Positions 1 to 5,725 of a stretch of 6,847 nt of DNA are shown piece after piece. The stretch is from positions 1-6,847 of the forward strand of contig NZ_JALEXO010000148.1 of assembly GCF_022780145.1 (NCBI RefSeq), given 5' to 3'. Position 1 is the first letter of the stretch; the number at the start of each line of letters is the position of its first letter. The notes below the pieces were generated by a model. That model saw nothing but the letters and a program-made list of their open reading frames with translations, had not been told where the DNA came from and ran no database searches. The stretch is from Intestinibacter sp. (lineage in GTDB: Bacteria > Bacillota > Clostridia > Peptostreptococcales > Peptostreptococcaceae). The translations under genes and the position numbers were made by a program.

Positions 1-167
1 ATTACTTCTTTACTAAATTTTAAATTATTTTTGTTTTTTATGCTATATGTATAATGAATGTTTCAAAATTTTTATATTTTTGTACAGAAATATAAAATTA
101 TAAACTACAATTATATGATTTTAAGTTTACTTTTTGCTATAAAAAACAAACATATAAAAATACAAAC
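1..167. other. AT-rich intergenic stretch, no gene seen
   Basis: No open frame here has a ribosome binding site or a recognisable product. The DNA is very AT-rich. The only structure is a 10-bp inverted repeat (70-79 TTTTATATTT, 88-97 AAATATAAAA) around an 8-base loop holding TGTACA. It has no GC-rich stem and no following T-run, so it does not look like a terminator. In DNA this AT-rich it may be chance. Confidence 0.5.
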
Positions 168-196
168 TTGACACATTGTACATATTAGTATATATT
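168..196 (+). promoter_or_regulatory. Sigma-A-type promoter of the GntR-ABC operon
   Basis: A perfect -35 TTGACA lies at 168-173. It is followed by a 17-bp spacer and a -10 TATATT at 191-196, which matches TATAAT at five of six positions. Transcription would start near 203, about 40 bases before the GntR start codon. The -10 lies wholly inside the left arm of the palindrome at 188-224, so a protein bound there would block RNA polymerase. Confidence 0.8.
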
Positions 197-224
197 GTAT
201 ATATAAGATATATACAATATATAC
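188..224. promoter_or_regulatory. Perfect 37-bp palindrome, probable GntR operator
   Basis: The left arm GTATATATTGTATATAT (188-204) and right arm ATATATACAATATATAC (208-224) are exact reverse complements over 17 bp, separated by AAG. The site covers the -10 and the start-point region. YtrA-type GntR regulators commonly repress their own operons from inverted repeats at the promoter, and the adjacent gene encodes such a protein. Autorepression is therefore the simplest reading, though it is inferred. The arms are entirely A/T apart from the outer G/C and an inner G/C pair. Confidence 0.7.
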
Positions 225-242
225 ATAAAAAGAGGTGAAACA

Positions 243-617
243 ATGGAAATCATAATCAGCAACAACAGCGACAAGCCGATATACGAACAAATCACGACAC
301 AAATAAAAAACATGATAATAAGTGGCGAACTAAAACCAGGAGATCCTCTGCCATCGATGAGATTTCTAGCAAAAGAGCTCCACATAAGTGTAATAACCAC
401 AAAACGAGCATATGAAGAGCTAGAGCGAGGTGGATTTATATATTCAGTAGTAGGAAAGGGCAGCTTCGTAAAAAGCACCAACATGGAGCTACTAAAAGAA
501 GAAAAGCTGAGACTAATAGAAGATTACCTATCAAAAGCAGTAGACGAAGCAAAAAAATGCTCGATAGACTACGAAGAGATAGAATCTATTCTAAGGCTTT
601 TATATGAAGAGGATTAA
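243..617 (+). CDS. GntR-family transcriptional regulator, YtrA subfamily
   Basis: This 124-residue protein is a DNA-binding repressor, probably of its own operon. Residues about 9-77 form the GntR winged helix. The characteristic run LPSMRFLAKELHIS (36-49) leads into TTKRAYEELERGGFI (52-66) and the wing motif GKGSFV (71-76). The C-terminal part (about 80-124) is only two short charged helices. Its length matches the YtrA subfamily, which lacks the large ligand-binding domain of other GntR proteins. The ATG is preceded by AGAGGTG (231-237). An ABC ATPase and permease follow on the same strand, as in the ytr operon of Bacillus subtilis and the pmt operon of Staphylococcus aureus, where such regulators respond to wall-acting antibiotics or exported peptides. 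The inducer here is unknown. Leucine is encoded mostly by CTA, unlike the permease gene downstream. Confidence 0.9.
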   Translation: MEIIISNNSDKPIYEQITTQIKNMIISGELKPGDPLPSMRFLAKELHISVITTKRAYEELERGGFIYSVVGKGSFVKSTNMELLKEEKLRLIEDYLSKAVDEAKKCSIDYEEIESILRLLYEED

Positions 618-689
618 AAAATTATACACATATTTGGAAAAACAGTAAAAAAACTTTAAAAATTAAATTTATGTATAGTATAAAAATAC

Positions 690-695
690 GGAGGG
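690..695 (+). promoter_or_regulatory. Ribosome binding site of the ABC ATPase gene
   Basis: GGAGGG lies six bases before the ATG at 702 and fixes that start. The 84-base gap after the GntR gene shows no terminator hairpin, so the ATPase is probably cotranscribed with the regulator. TATAGTATAAA near 674-684 resembles a -10, but no convincing -35 accompanies it. Confidence 0.7.
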
Positions 696-701
696 ATTAC
701 T

Positions 702-1553
702 ATGAAATACGCAATAGAAGTAAACAACCTTAACAAAACTTACGAAGGATTTTCGCTAAAGGATGCATCCTTCAAGCTAGAAACAGGTACAATAATGGGA
801 ATCGTAGGAGAAAACGGGGCAGGAAAATCAACTATACTAAAGGGAATTCTAAACCTAATAAACACAGATTCAGGAGAAGTCAAAATATTTGGAAAAGACT
901 TCAAAGAAAACGAAATGGAAATCAAAAAAGACATAGCCGTAGTATTCGACGAAAGTTATTTTCACGACAACTTAAAAACACCAGATATCGATAAAATAAT
1001 GCAAAATATATATCCTAATTGGAACAAAAATCAATTTTTAAAATACACAAACAAATTTAAACTACCTAAGTACAAAAAAATAAAGGATTTTTCAAGAGGA
1101 ATGAAAATGAAGCTATCTATAGCAGTAGCACTTAGCCACGAAGCTAAGCTTCTAATACTAGATGAAGCTACAAGTGGACTGGATCCAGTGGTCAGAGATG
1201 AGATTTTAGATATATTCCTAGATTATATACAAAACGAAGATTGCAGTATACTTATAGCCTCACATATAACTAGCGACCTAGAAAAAATTGCTGATTACAT
1301 AACCTTTATAAATGATGGACAAATCATATTCAGCGAAAATAAAGACGAACTAATTTACAATGCAGGTATAGTAAAATGCAGTGAAAAGGAAATCGACAAA
1401 ATAAAAAATGAAGATATAGTCGGCATCAGAAAGAACACTTTTGGATGCGAGGTAATGGTAAACAATAGAGAATACTATGAAAATATGGGATTTGTAGTTG
1501 ACAAGACAAATTTAGAAGAAATAATTTTATTTACAGTTAGGGGTGCAAAATAA
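702..1553 (+). CDS. ABC transporter ATP-binding protein (YtrB/BcrA type)
   Basis: This 283-residue protein is the cytoplasmic nucleotide-binding subunit that powers the membrane protein encoded next. Visible motifs in order are Walker A GENGAGKST (36-44), a Q-loop region reading VVFDE (80-84) with acidic residues where the classical glutamine would be, a signature FSRGMKMKL (130-138) in place of LSGGQ, Walker B LLILDE (150-155) with catalytic Glu155, D-loop SGLD (158-161) and H-loop His188. All catalytic residues are present, so it should be active. The altered Q-loop and SRGMKMK signature are typical of exporters in the YtrB/BcrA/PmtA group. Residues after about 215 form a short extra C-terminal region of unclear role. 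The gene overlaps the permease start by one base. Possible substrates are antimicrobial peptides, lipid-linked wall intermediates or secreted peptides, but the sequence does not decide between them. Confidence 0.92.
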   Translation: MKYAIEVNNLNKTYEGFSLKDASFKLETGTIMGIVGENGAGKSTILKGILNLINTDSGEVKIFGKDFKENEMEIKKDIAVVFDESYFHDNLKTPDIDKIMQNIYPNWNKNQFLKYTNKFKLPKYKKIKDFSRGMKMKLSIAVALSHEAKLLILDEATSGLDPVVRDEILDIFLDYIQNEDCSILIASHITSDLEKIADYITFINDGQIIFSENKDELIYNAGIVKCSEKEIDKIKNEDIVGIRKNTFGCEVMVNNREYYENMGFVVDKTNLEEIILFTVRGAK

Positions 1554-2203
1554 TGAAAGGTTTATTAATTAAAGATATATTAAATTTAAAAAATTACATG
1601 AAGCAATTAATACTTATTTTTATATTTTTTACAGCGTATGGGATTTTTTTAAAAAATGGAACCTTTGTTGGTGCTATGATAACTATGATGCTTAGTATGC
1701 AGGTTATAACTACTATGTCATATGATGAATATGCTAAATGGGATAAATACGCTTTAACTATGAATATAACTAGAAAAGATGTGGTTTTATCTAAATACGT
1801 ATTTTTCGTAATGTGTATATTAGTTGGAATTGTAGCTGGTGTTGTTGGATCTTTAGCTATAAATAGTTTTGCAGGTGTACCTTTGAGTATTGAAGAAATA
1901 TTGGTTACATCTATAATCGTACCAGCTATATTCTCTATATTATTCTGCATAGTAATTCCTATTGTATTTAAAAATGGAGCAGAAAAGGCTAGAATAATTA
2001 TGATGGCTGTATTTTTTATACCAGCAATTTTAGTATTTTTAGTTGCGAAAATAGCTGAAAACTCTAATATACCTATGCCGGATGCAAATACATTAGATAC
2101 ATTGGCTAAAATAGGACCTATAGCATTAGTTGTATTAGCGGTTGTAGCCTGCTTTGTTTCATACAAAATATCATTAAAAATATATAGCAAAAAAGAATTT
2201 TAG
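1553..2203 (+). CDS. ABC-2 type transporter permease
   Basis: This 216-residue integral membrane protein is the expected partner of the preceding ATPase. About six hydrophobic segments are visible, near 17-33, 37-55, 81-104, 116-138, 147-166 and 186-206. The cytoplasmic stretch between segments 2 and 3, with YDEYAKWDKYAL (57-68) followed by ITRKDVVLSKY (72-82), is characteristic of the small ABC-2 permeases of the ABC2_membrane_5 type. The start ATG shares its A with the last base of the ATPase stop (TAATG) and has AGGGGTG (1539-1545) upstream inside the ATPase gene, so translation is probably coupled. A single permease implies a homodimer in the membrane, with two ATPase copies. Leucine codons are almost all TTA with no CTA, in contrast to the two genes before it. 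No terminator is visible after the stop. The glcT promoter begins 17 bases later. Confidence 0.88.
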   Translation: MKGLLIKDILNLKNYMKQLILIFIFFTAYGIFLKNGTFVGAMITMMLSMQVITTMSYDEYAKWDKYALTMNITRKDVVLSKYVFFVMCILVGIVAGVVGSLAINSFAGVPLSIEEILVTSIIVPAIFSILFCIVIPIVFKNGAEKARIIMMAVFFIPAILVFLVAKIAENSNIPMPDANTLDTLAKIGPIALVVLAVVACFVSYKISLKIYSKKEF

Positions 2204-2220
2204 GAAATCGAAAATATATA

Positions 2221-2250
2221 TTGACAATTACTCAATGAAAATGTTATTCT
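2221..2250 (+). promoter_or_regulatory. Promoter of the glcT-ptsG locus
   Basis: A perfect -35 TTGACA (2221-2226) is followed after 18 bases by TATTCT (2245-2250), a moderate -10 match. TG at 2242-2243 gives the extended -10 form TGnTATTCT. Transcription would start near 2257, leaving a leader of about 145 bases before glcT that contains the RAT and terminator. It is probably the main promoter for both glcT and ptsG. Confidence 0.65.
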
Positions 2251-2288
2251 TATAACTGTAAGAGCAATTAAATAAATTAAATATTTAT

Positions 2289-2317
2289 GGATTGTGACTG
2301 GTAATGCAGGCAAGACC
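2289..2317 (+). promoter_or_regulatory. RAT 1: ribonucleic antiterminator upstream of glcT
   Basis: The 29-base element begins GGATTGTGACTGG and ends GCAGGCAAGACC. It closely matches the RAT consensus bound by the CAT domain of BglG/SacY/LicT/GlcT proteins. Its last six bases (AAGACC, 2312-2317) are also the foot of the terminator stem that follows, so RAT hairpin and terminator are mutually exclusive. Lying ahead of the antiterminator's own gene, it implies positive autoregulation. Confidence 0.93.
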
Positions 2318-2369
2318 AACTACATAGGGATAATTATATATGTATTCTATATGTTTGTTGGTCTTTTTT
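2312..2369 (+). terminator. Conditional intrinsic terminator 1 in the glcT leader
   Basis: AAGACCAAC (2312-2320) pairs exactly with GTTGGTCTT (2357-2365). The run of six T at 2364-2369 begins within the end of the stem. Inside, ACATA (2322-2326) can pair with TATGT (2350-2354), extending the stem beyond a small internal loop. The overlap with RAT 1 shows it is GlcT-controlled. It may also stop transcripts arriving from the ABC permease gene. Confidence 0.9.
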
Positions 2370-2385
2370 GATATATGCTCAAAGT

Positions 2386-2395
2386 GGGAGGTGAT
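2386..2395 (+). promoter_or_regulatory. Ribosome binding site selecting the TTG start of glcT
   Basis: GGGAGGTGAT is a near-perfect complement to the 16S rRNA tail. Its GGAGG core ends nine bases before TTG at 2401. That spacing, and the family's usual N-terminus (a short lead then KVINNN), support TTG as the start codon even though it is a weak initiator. Confidence 0.8.
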
Positions 2396-2400
2396 AGTTA

Positions 2401-3234
2401 TTGTATAGGGTAAAAAAGGTAATTAATAATAATTTTATCATTTCTATAGATCAAAACGGCAAGCAGGTTATTATAAGAGGCTTGGGAATAGGATTTAAGA
2501 AAAAGCCAGGAGAATGGATAAAGGAGGATAAAGTAGAGGCAGTCTACAAAATAGACGATAAGGCTACTTCAAACAAACTCCAAGAGCTAGTAAATCAAGT
2601 TCCTAAGGAATATATAGATACATGCACCGAGATCATAGATAATATAAAATTAAAACTAAACAAAAAATTAAACGACAACATTTATATTACTTTAACTGAC
2701 CACCTTAGTTTTGCAATCGAAAGAAAAAAGTTAAACCAAGAGTACAGCAATGCTTTACTCTGGGATATAAAGAGATTTTATAACCAAGAGTATAAATTGG
2801 GATTAGAATCACTAGACATTATAGAGAAAAAACACAATATAAGGCTTTCAGATGATGAAGCTGGATTTATCGCACTACATATTGTAAACGCAGAGCTAGA
2901 TACGAATATGAGTAGTATGATAAAGATAACTTCATTTATGCAGGAAGTGCTTGAAATAGTGAGAAATTATTACGATATAGAATTAAATGAGGATTCTCTA
3001 GATTTTGGAAGATTCATAACTCATTTAAAATATTTTGCACAGAGATTATTCAGCAATAAGCCTACAAAGGACACAGATTTCCAATTGCAGAGAATGATTA
3101 GAGAAAACTACAGCAAGGATTACGGCTGTGCAGAAAAAATCAAAGAATACATCAAGGAAAAATACGACTTAAATCTTACAGGTGAGGAAATGATGTTTTT
3201 AACTATTCACCTAAAGAGAATATCTACAAATTAA
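2401..3234 (+). CDS. glcT: Transcription antiterminator, BglG/GlcT family
   Basis: This 277-residue RNA-binding regulator stabilises RAT hairpins and lets RNA polymerase pass the overlapping terminators. The N-terminal CAT RNA-binding domain (about 1-55) shows KVINNN (6-11) and GLGIGFKKKPG (27-37). Two PTS-regulation domains follow, PRD1 about 65-165 and PRD2 about 172-277. The four conserved histidines are present: His101 and His160 in PRD1, His208 and His270 in PRD2. Known family members are phosphorylated on PRD1 by the cognate EIIB domain to switch them off, and this is expected here from the adjacent EIICBA gene. Length is normal. The start is TTG with a strong ribosome binding site. A RAT lies both before and directly after the gene, so GlcT should control itself and ptsG. 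The name rests on the ptsG neighbour. A LicT/SacT-like specificity cannot be excluded, because the RATs resemble the general consensus. Confidence 0.9.
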   Translation: MYRVKKVINNNFIISIDQNGKQVIIRGLGIGFKKKPGEWIKEDKVEAVYKIDDKATSNKLQELVNQVPKEYIDTCTEIIDNIKLKLNKKLNDNIYITLTDHLSFAIERKKLNQEYSNALLWDIKRFYNQEYKLGLESLDIIEKKHNIRLSDDEAGFIALHIVNAELDTNMSSMIKITSFMQEVLEIVRNYYDIELNEDSLDFGRFITHLKYFAQRLFSNKPTKDTDFQLQRMIRENYSKDYGCAEKIKEYIKEKYDLNLTGEEMMFLTIHLKRISTN

Positions 3235-3240
3235 TAACTT

Positions 3241-3269
3241 GGATTGTGACTGGTAATGCAGGCAAGACC
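3241..3269 (+). promoter_or_regulatory. RAT 2: ribonucleic antiterminator upstream of ptsG
   Basis: This element is identical over all 29 bases to RAT 1 (30 bases including the preceding T). It begins only six bases after the glcT stop codon. Its 3' end (AAGACC, 3264-3269) is the foot of the next terminator stem. Because it starts so close to glcT, transcripts carrying it probably come from the glcT promoter. Confidence 0.93.
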
Positions 3270-3410
3270 TAATTAGAAGATGTGAAGCTCAAATTTACAG
3301 CAAAAATAGATATATTTTAATTTTAGCTATATTTATATTTATATTTTATGTAAATATCTATATTTTGTTGTGTAAATTAAAGGGACATACATTTTTAGTT
3401 AGGTCTTTTT
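3264..3410 (+). terminator. Conditional terminator 2 with a long folded arm
   Basis: AAGACCTAA (3264-3272) pairs with TTAGGTCTT (3399-3407), and T-rich sequence runs from 3406. The stem can be extended with G-U pairs through 3273-3279 and 3392-3398. The roughly 110-base interior is not unstructured. AATTTACA (3292-3299) pairs with TGTAAATT (3371-3378), CAAAA (3301-3305) with TTTTG (3363-3367), and ATAGATAT (3306-3313) with ATATCTAT (3354-3361). This forms a second long hairpin. The interior is far longer than in terminator 1. Confidence 0.85.
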
Positions 3411-3486
3411 ATTTGCTCAAAATTACTAGATTATAATAAAATCTTTTCATTTGGAAATTATTAAATTAAGGAAAAAAATAAATTAA

Positions 3487-3495
3487 AAGGAGGAG
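3487..3495 (+). promoter_or_regulatory. Strong ribosome binding site of ptsG
   Basis: AAGGAGGAG sits seven bases before the ATG at 3503. It is a near-optimal Shine-Dalgarno sequence, consistent with high expression once transcription passes the terminator. Confidence 0.8.
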
Positions 3496-3502
3496 TTACA
3501 AA

Positions 3503-5623
3503 ATGAAAGATAAGATTTTTGGTGTCTTACAACGTGTCGGAAGATCATTCATGCTTCCAATAGCAATTTTACCAGTAGCTGGTCTTTTCCTAGGAATAGG
3601 TGGATCATTTACAAATGAAACAATGCTTAATGCATATGGATTAATGGGTGTTATGGGACCTGGAACATTTATTTACAGCTTATTGACAGTTTTAAATGCA
3701 GCAGGTAACGTAGTATTTGCAAACCTACCAATTATATTTGCGATGGGTGTTGCAATAGGTATGGCAAAACAAGAAAAAGAAGTTGCAGCTTTAGCAGGTG
3801 CTTTAGCGTTCTTCATAATGCATGCTTCAGTTAGTGCGATGATTACAGTTCATGGTGGAGCAGAAAGCATGTTAAATGGTTCTACAGCAGATGTATTAGG
3901 TATGACATCTCTTCAAATGGGTGTATTTGGAGGTATCATAGTAGGTCTTGGTGTTGCTGCACTTCACAATAGATTTTACAAAATCGAATTACCACAAGTA
4001 TTATCATTCTTCGGTGGTACAAGATTTGTTCCAATAATAAGTGCAATAGTTTACTTAGTTGTTGGTATAGCAATGTTCTATATCTGGCCACCAATACAAG
4101 GTGCTATATACTCTGTAGGTGATTTAGTTAGAGGTTCTGGATATATAGGAACTTGGTTATACGGTTTAATGGAAAGAGCTTTAATACCATTTGGTCTTCA
4201 CCATGTATTCTACTTACCATTCTGGCAAACAGGTGTTGGTGGAACTATGGAGGTAGCTGGAAAGATGATAGAAGGTGCTCAAAACATATTCTTCGCTCAA
4301 CTTTCAGATCCAAGTGTTACTCACTTTAGTGTAGAAGCTACTAGATTCATGTCTGGTAAATTCCCACTTATGATATTCGGTTTACCAGGAGCTGCACTTG
4401 CAATGTACAAATGTGCAAAACCTGAAAAGAGAAAAGCTGTTGGAGGTTTACTATTATCAGCAGCATTAACTTCAATGTTAACAGGTATAACTGAACCACT
4501 TGAATTTACATTCTTATTCGTTGCTCCAGTATTATATGTAATCCACTGTGTATTCGCAGGTGCTGCATACATGTTAATGCATATGTTAAACGTTGGTGTT
4601 GGTATGACTTTCTCTGGAGGACTTATAGACTTATTCCTATTTGGTATACTTCAAGGAAATGCTAAAACAAGTTGGATAAATGTAGTATTTGTAGGTATAG
4701 CTTACTTTGTAGTTTATTACTTCTTATTCACTTTCTTAATCAAAAAATTCGACTTCAAAACTCCAGGTCGTGAAGATGATGATAATGCAGAAGTTAAATT
4801 ATATACAAGAGCAGATGTAAATGCTAAAAAAGAAGGACAAAGTGCTGAAGATGCAGATGATGAATTAAGTGCTTTAATACTTCAAGGTTTAGGTGGAAAT
4901 GACAACTTAACTGACTTAGACTGCTGTATAACTAGACTTCGTTTAACAGTTAAAGATTCTTCTAAAGTAAACGAAGGTATGTTAAAAGCAAGTGGTGCAG
5001 CTGGTGTAATCATAAAAGGTAACGGTGTACAAGTTGTATACGGACCAAAGGTAACAGTTATAAAATCTAACTTAGAAAAATTCATAGCTAGCGGAAAATA
5101 TAATACTGTAAAAGTAGAAGCTCCTCAAGCAGAAGTAAAACAAGAAGCTAAAGCAGAAGTAAAAGTAGAAAGCGGAGTAGTATATGCTCCAATAAAAGGT
5201 AAAGCAATAGCTTTAGAAGACGTAAATGACGGTGTATTCTCAGCAGGAATGTTAGGTAAAGGTATAGGAATAGAACCAGCTGAAGGAAGAGCAGTTTCTC
5301 CAGTAAACGGAACAGTTTCAGTAGTATTCGATACTAAGCATGCTATAGGAATAACTTCAGATGAAGGTATAGAAGTTCTTATACACATAGGATTAGATAC
5401 AGTACAATTAAACGGTGAACCTTTCAATGTACATGTAAATGTAGGAGATAAGGTAAAGGTTGGAGATTTATTAGCAGAATTTGATATGGATAAAATCAAA
5501 GAAGCTGGATATAAAACAGTAACTCCAATAATAATAAGCAACACAGATGCTTATAGCGATGTAAAAGTTTTAGCTAAGGGCGATATCGATGAAAAAGCTG
5601 AAATGCTAAGAGTTGAAAAATAG
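3503..5623 (+). CDS. ptsG: PTS glucose-type transporter subunit EIICBA
   Basis: This 706-residue fused PTS permease imports and phosphorylates a hexose, probably glucose, using phosphate relayed from PEP through HPr. The membrane EIIC domain (about 1-415) begins with RVGRSFMLPIAILPVAGLFLGIG and has many hydrophobic segments. It carries FGLHHVFYLPFW, FMSGKFPLMIFGLPGAALA and the substrate-binding motif GITEPLE (328-334). EIIB (about 450-535) has phosphorylated Cys475 in CCITRLRL. EIIA (about 558-700) has His613 (KHAIGI) and the phosphoryl-accepting His628 (LIHIGLDTV). All active residues are intact. An Ala/Glu/Lys-rich linker (about 537-557) with repeated AEVK joins EIIB to EIIA. The length fits EIICBA proteins. 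Its EIIB should also phosphorylate GlcT. Expression is gated by RAT 2 and probably RAT 1. The substrate could instead be maltose, glucosamine or N-acetylglucosamine, but GlcT-type control favours glucose. Confidence 0.93.
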   Translation: MKDKIFGVLQRVGRSFMLPIAILPVAGLFLGIGGSFTNETMLNAYGLMGVMGPGTFIYSLLTVLNAAGNVVFANLPIIFAMGVAIGMAKQEKEVAALAGALAFFIMHASVSAMITVHGGAESMLNGSTADVLGMTSLQMGVFGGIIVGLGVAALHNRFYKIELPQVLSFFGGTRFVPIISAIVYLVVGIAMFYIWPPIQGAIYSVGDLVRGSGYIGTWLYGLMERALIPFGLHHVFYLPFWQTGVGGTMEVAGKMIEGAQNIFFAQLSDPSVTHFSVEATRFMSGKFPLMIFGLPGAALAMYKCAKPEKRKAVGGLLLSAALTSMLTGITEPLEFTFLFVAPVLYVIHCVFAGAAYMLMHMLNVGVGMTFSGGLIDLFLFGILQGNAKTSWINVVFVGIAYFVVYYFLFTFLIKKFDFKTPGREDDDNAEVKLYTRADVNAKKEGQSAEDADDELSALILQGLGGNDNLTDLDCCITRLRLTVKDSSKVNEGMLKASGAAGVIIKGNGVQVVYGPKVTVIKSNLEKFIASGKYNTVKVEAPQAEVKQEAKAEVKVESGVVYAPIKGKAIALEDVNDGVFSAGMLGKGIGIEPAEGRAVSPVNGTVSVVFDTKHAIGITSDEGIEVLIHIGLDTVQLNGEPFNVHVNVGDKVKVGDLLAEFDMDKIKEAGYKTVTPIIISNTDAYSDVKVLAKGDIDEKAEMLRVEK
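5127..5164 (+). repeat. Direct repeat in the EIIB-EIIA linker of ptsG
   Basis: AAGCAGAAGTAAAA occurs at 5127-5140 and again at 5151-5164, in frame (24 bases apart). Both copies encode AEVK in the flexible linker between EIIB and EIIA. Slippage between the copies would change linker length by eight residues without breaking the frame. Confidence 0.7.
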
Positions 5624-5664
5624 ATTTCTTTCAAATTTAAATTTTATAATATATTAAAAATATT

Positions 5665-5706
5665 AAAAAAAGTGCCGCTTTAAAATTAAAAGTGGCACTT
5701 TTTATT
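5665..5706. terminator. Bidirectional terminator between ptsG and the nitroreductase gene
   Basis: AAAAGTGCC (5668-5676) pairs with GGCACTTTT (5694-5702). The stem continues through a G-U pair and CTTT/AAAG around a seven-base loop (5682-5688). T-rich sequence follows on the plus strand, and the A-run before the stem (5665-5671) gives a T-run on the minus strand. It therefore serves both convergent genes. Confidence 0.88.
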
Positions 5707-5725
5707 TAAAACTATGTATAAATTT

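Noticed and set aside
70..97. AT-only hairpin near the left edge as a terminator of an upstream gene
   Set aside because: The stem has no G-C pairs and is not followed by a T-run on either strand, so it is unlikely to terminate transcription.
111..484. Minus-strand frames across the GntR promoter and gene start
   Set aside because: The predicted peptides are translations of AT-rich promoter DNA or antisense to a clear GntR gene, with no recognisable domain or ribosome binding site.
655..684. Possible internal promoter before the ABC ATPase gene (TATAGT/TATAAA)
   Set aside because: No recognisable -35 at correct spacing, and there is no terminator after the GntR gene that would require one.
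1594..2190. 198-codon minus-strand open frame opposite the permease
   Set aside because: It has no recognisable family or ribosome binding site. The plus-strand frame has a clear ABC-2 permease sequence and coupled start, so the antisense frame is a shadow of its codon bias.
2304..2327. Tiny open frame ATGCAGGCAAGA... inside RAT 1 (and the equivalent in RAT 2)
   Set aside because: Only six or seven codons, no Shine-Dalgarno, and the sequence is fully explained by RAT conservation.
3413..3437. Possible separate ptsG promoter with TATAAT at 3432-3437 after terminator 2
   Set aside because: The -10 is perfect, but the only nearby -35-like hexamer (TTGCTC, 3413-3418) is 13 bases away, too short, and nothing better lies at 16-18 bases. 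A promoter here would also bypass RAT 2. AT-rich DNA yields TATAAT by chance.
5125..5544. 139-codon minus-strand frame opposite the EIIA part of ptsG
   Set aside because: The plus strand encodes an intact EIIA domain with both active histidines. The antisense frame is low-complexity without a start signal.
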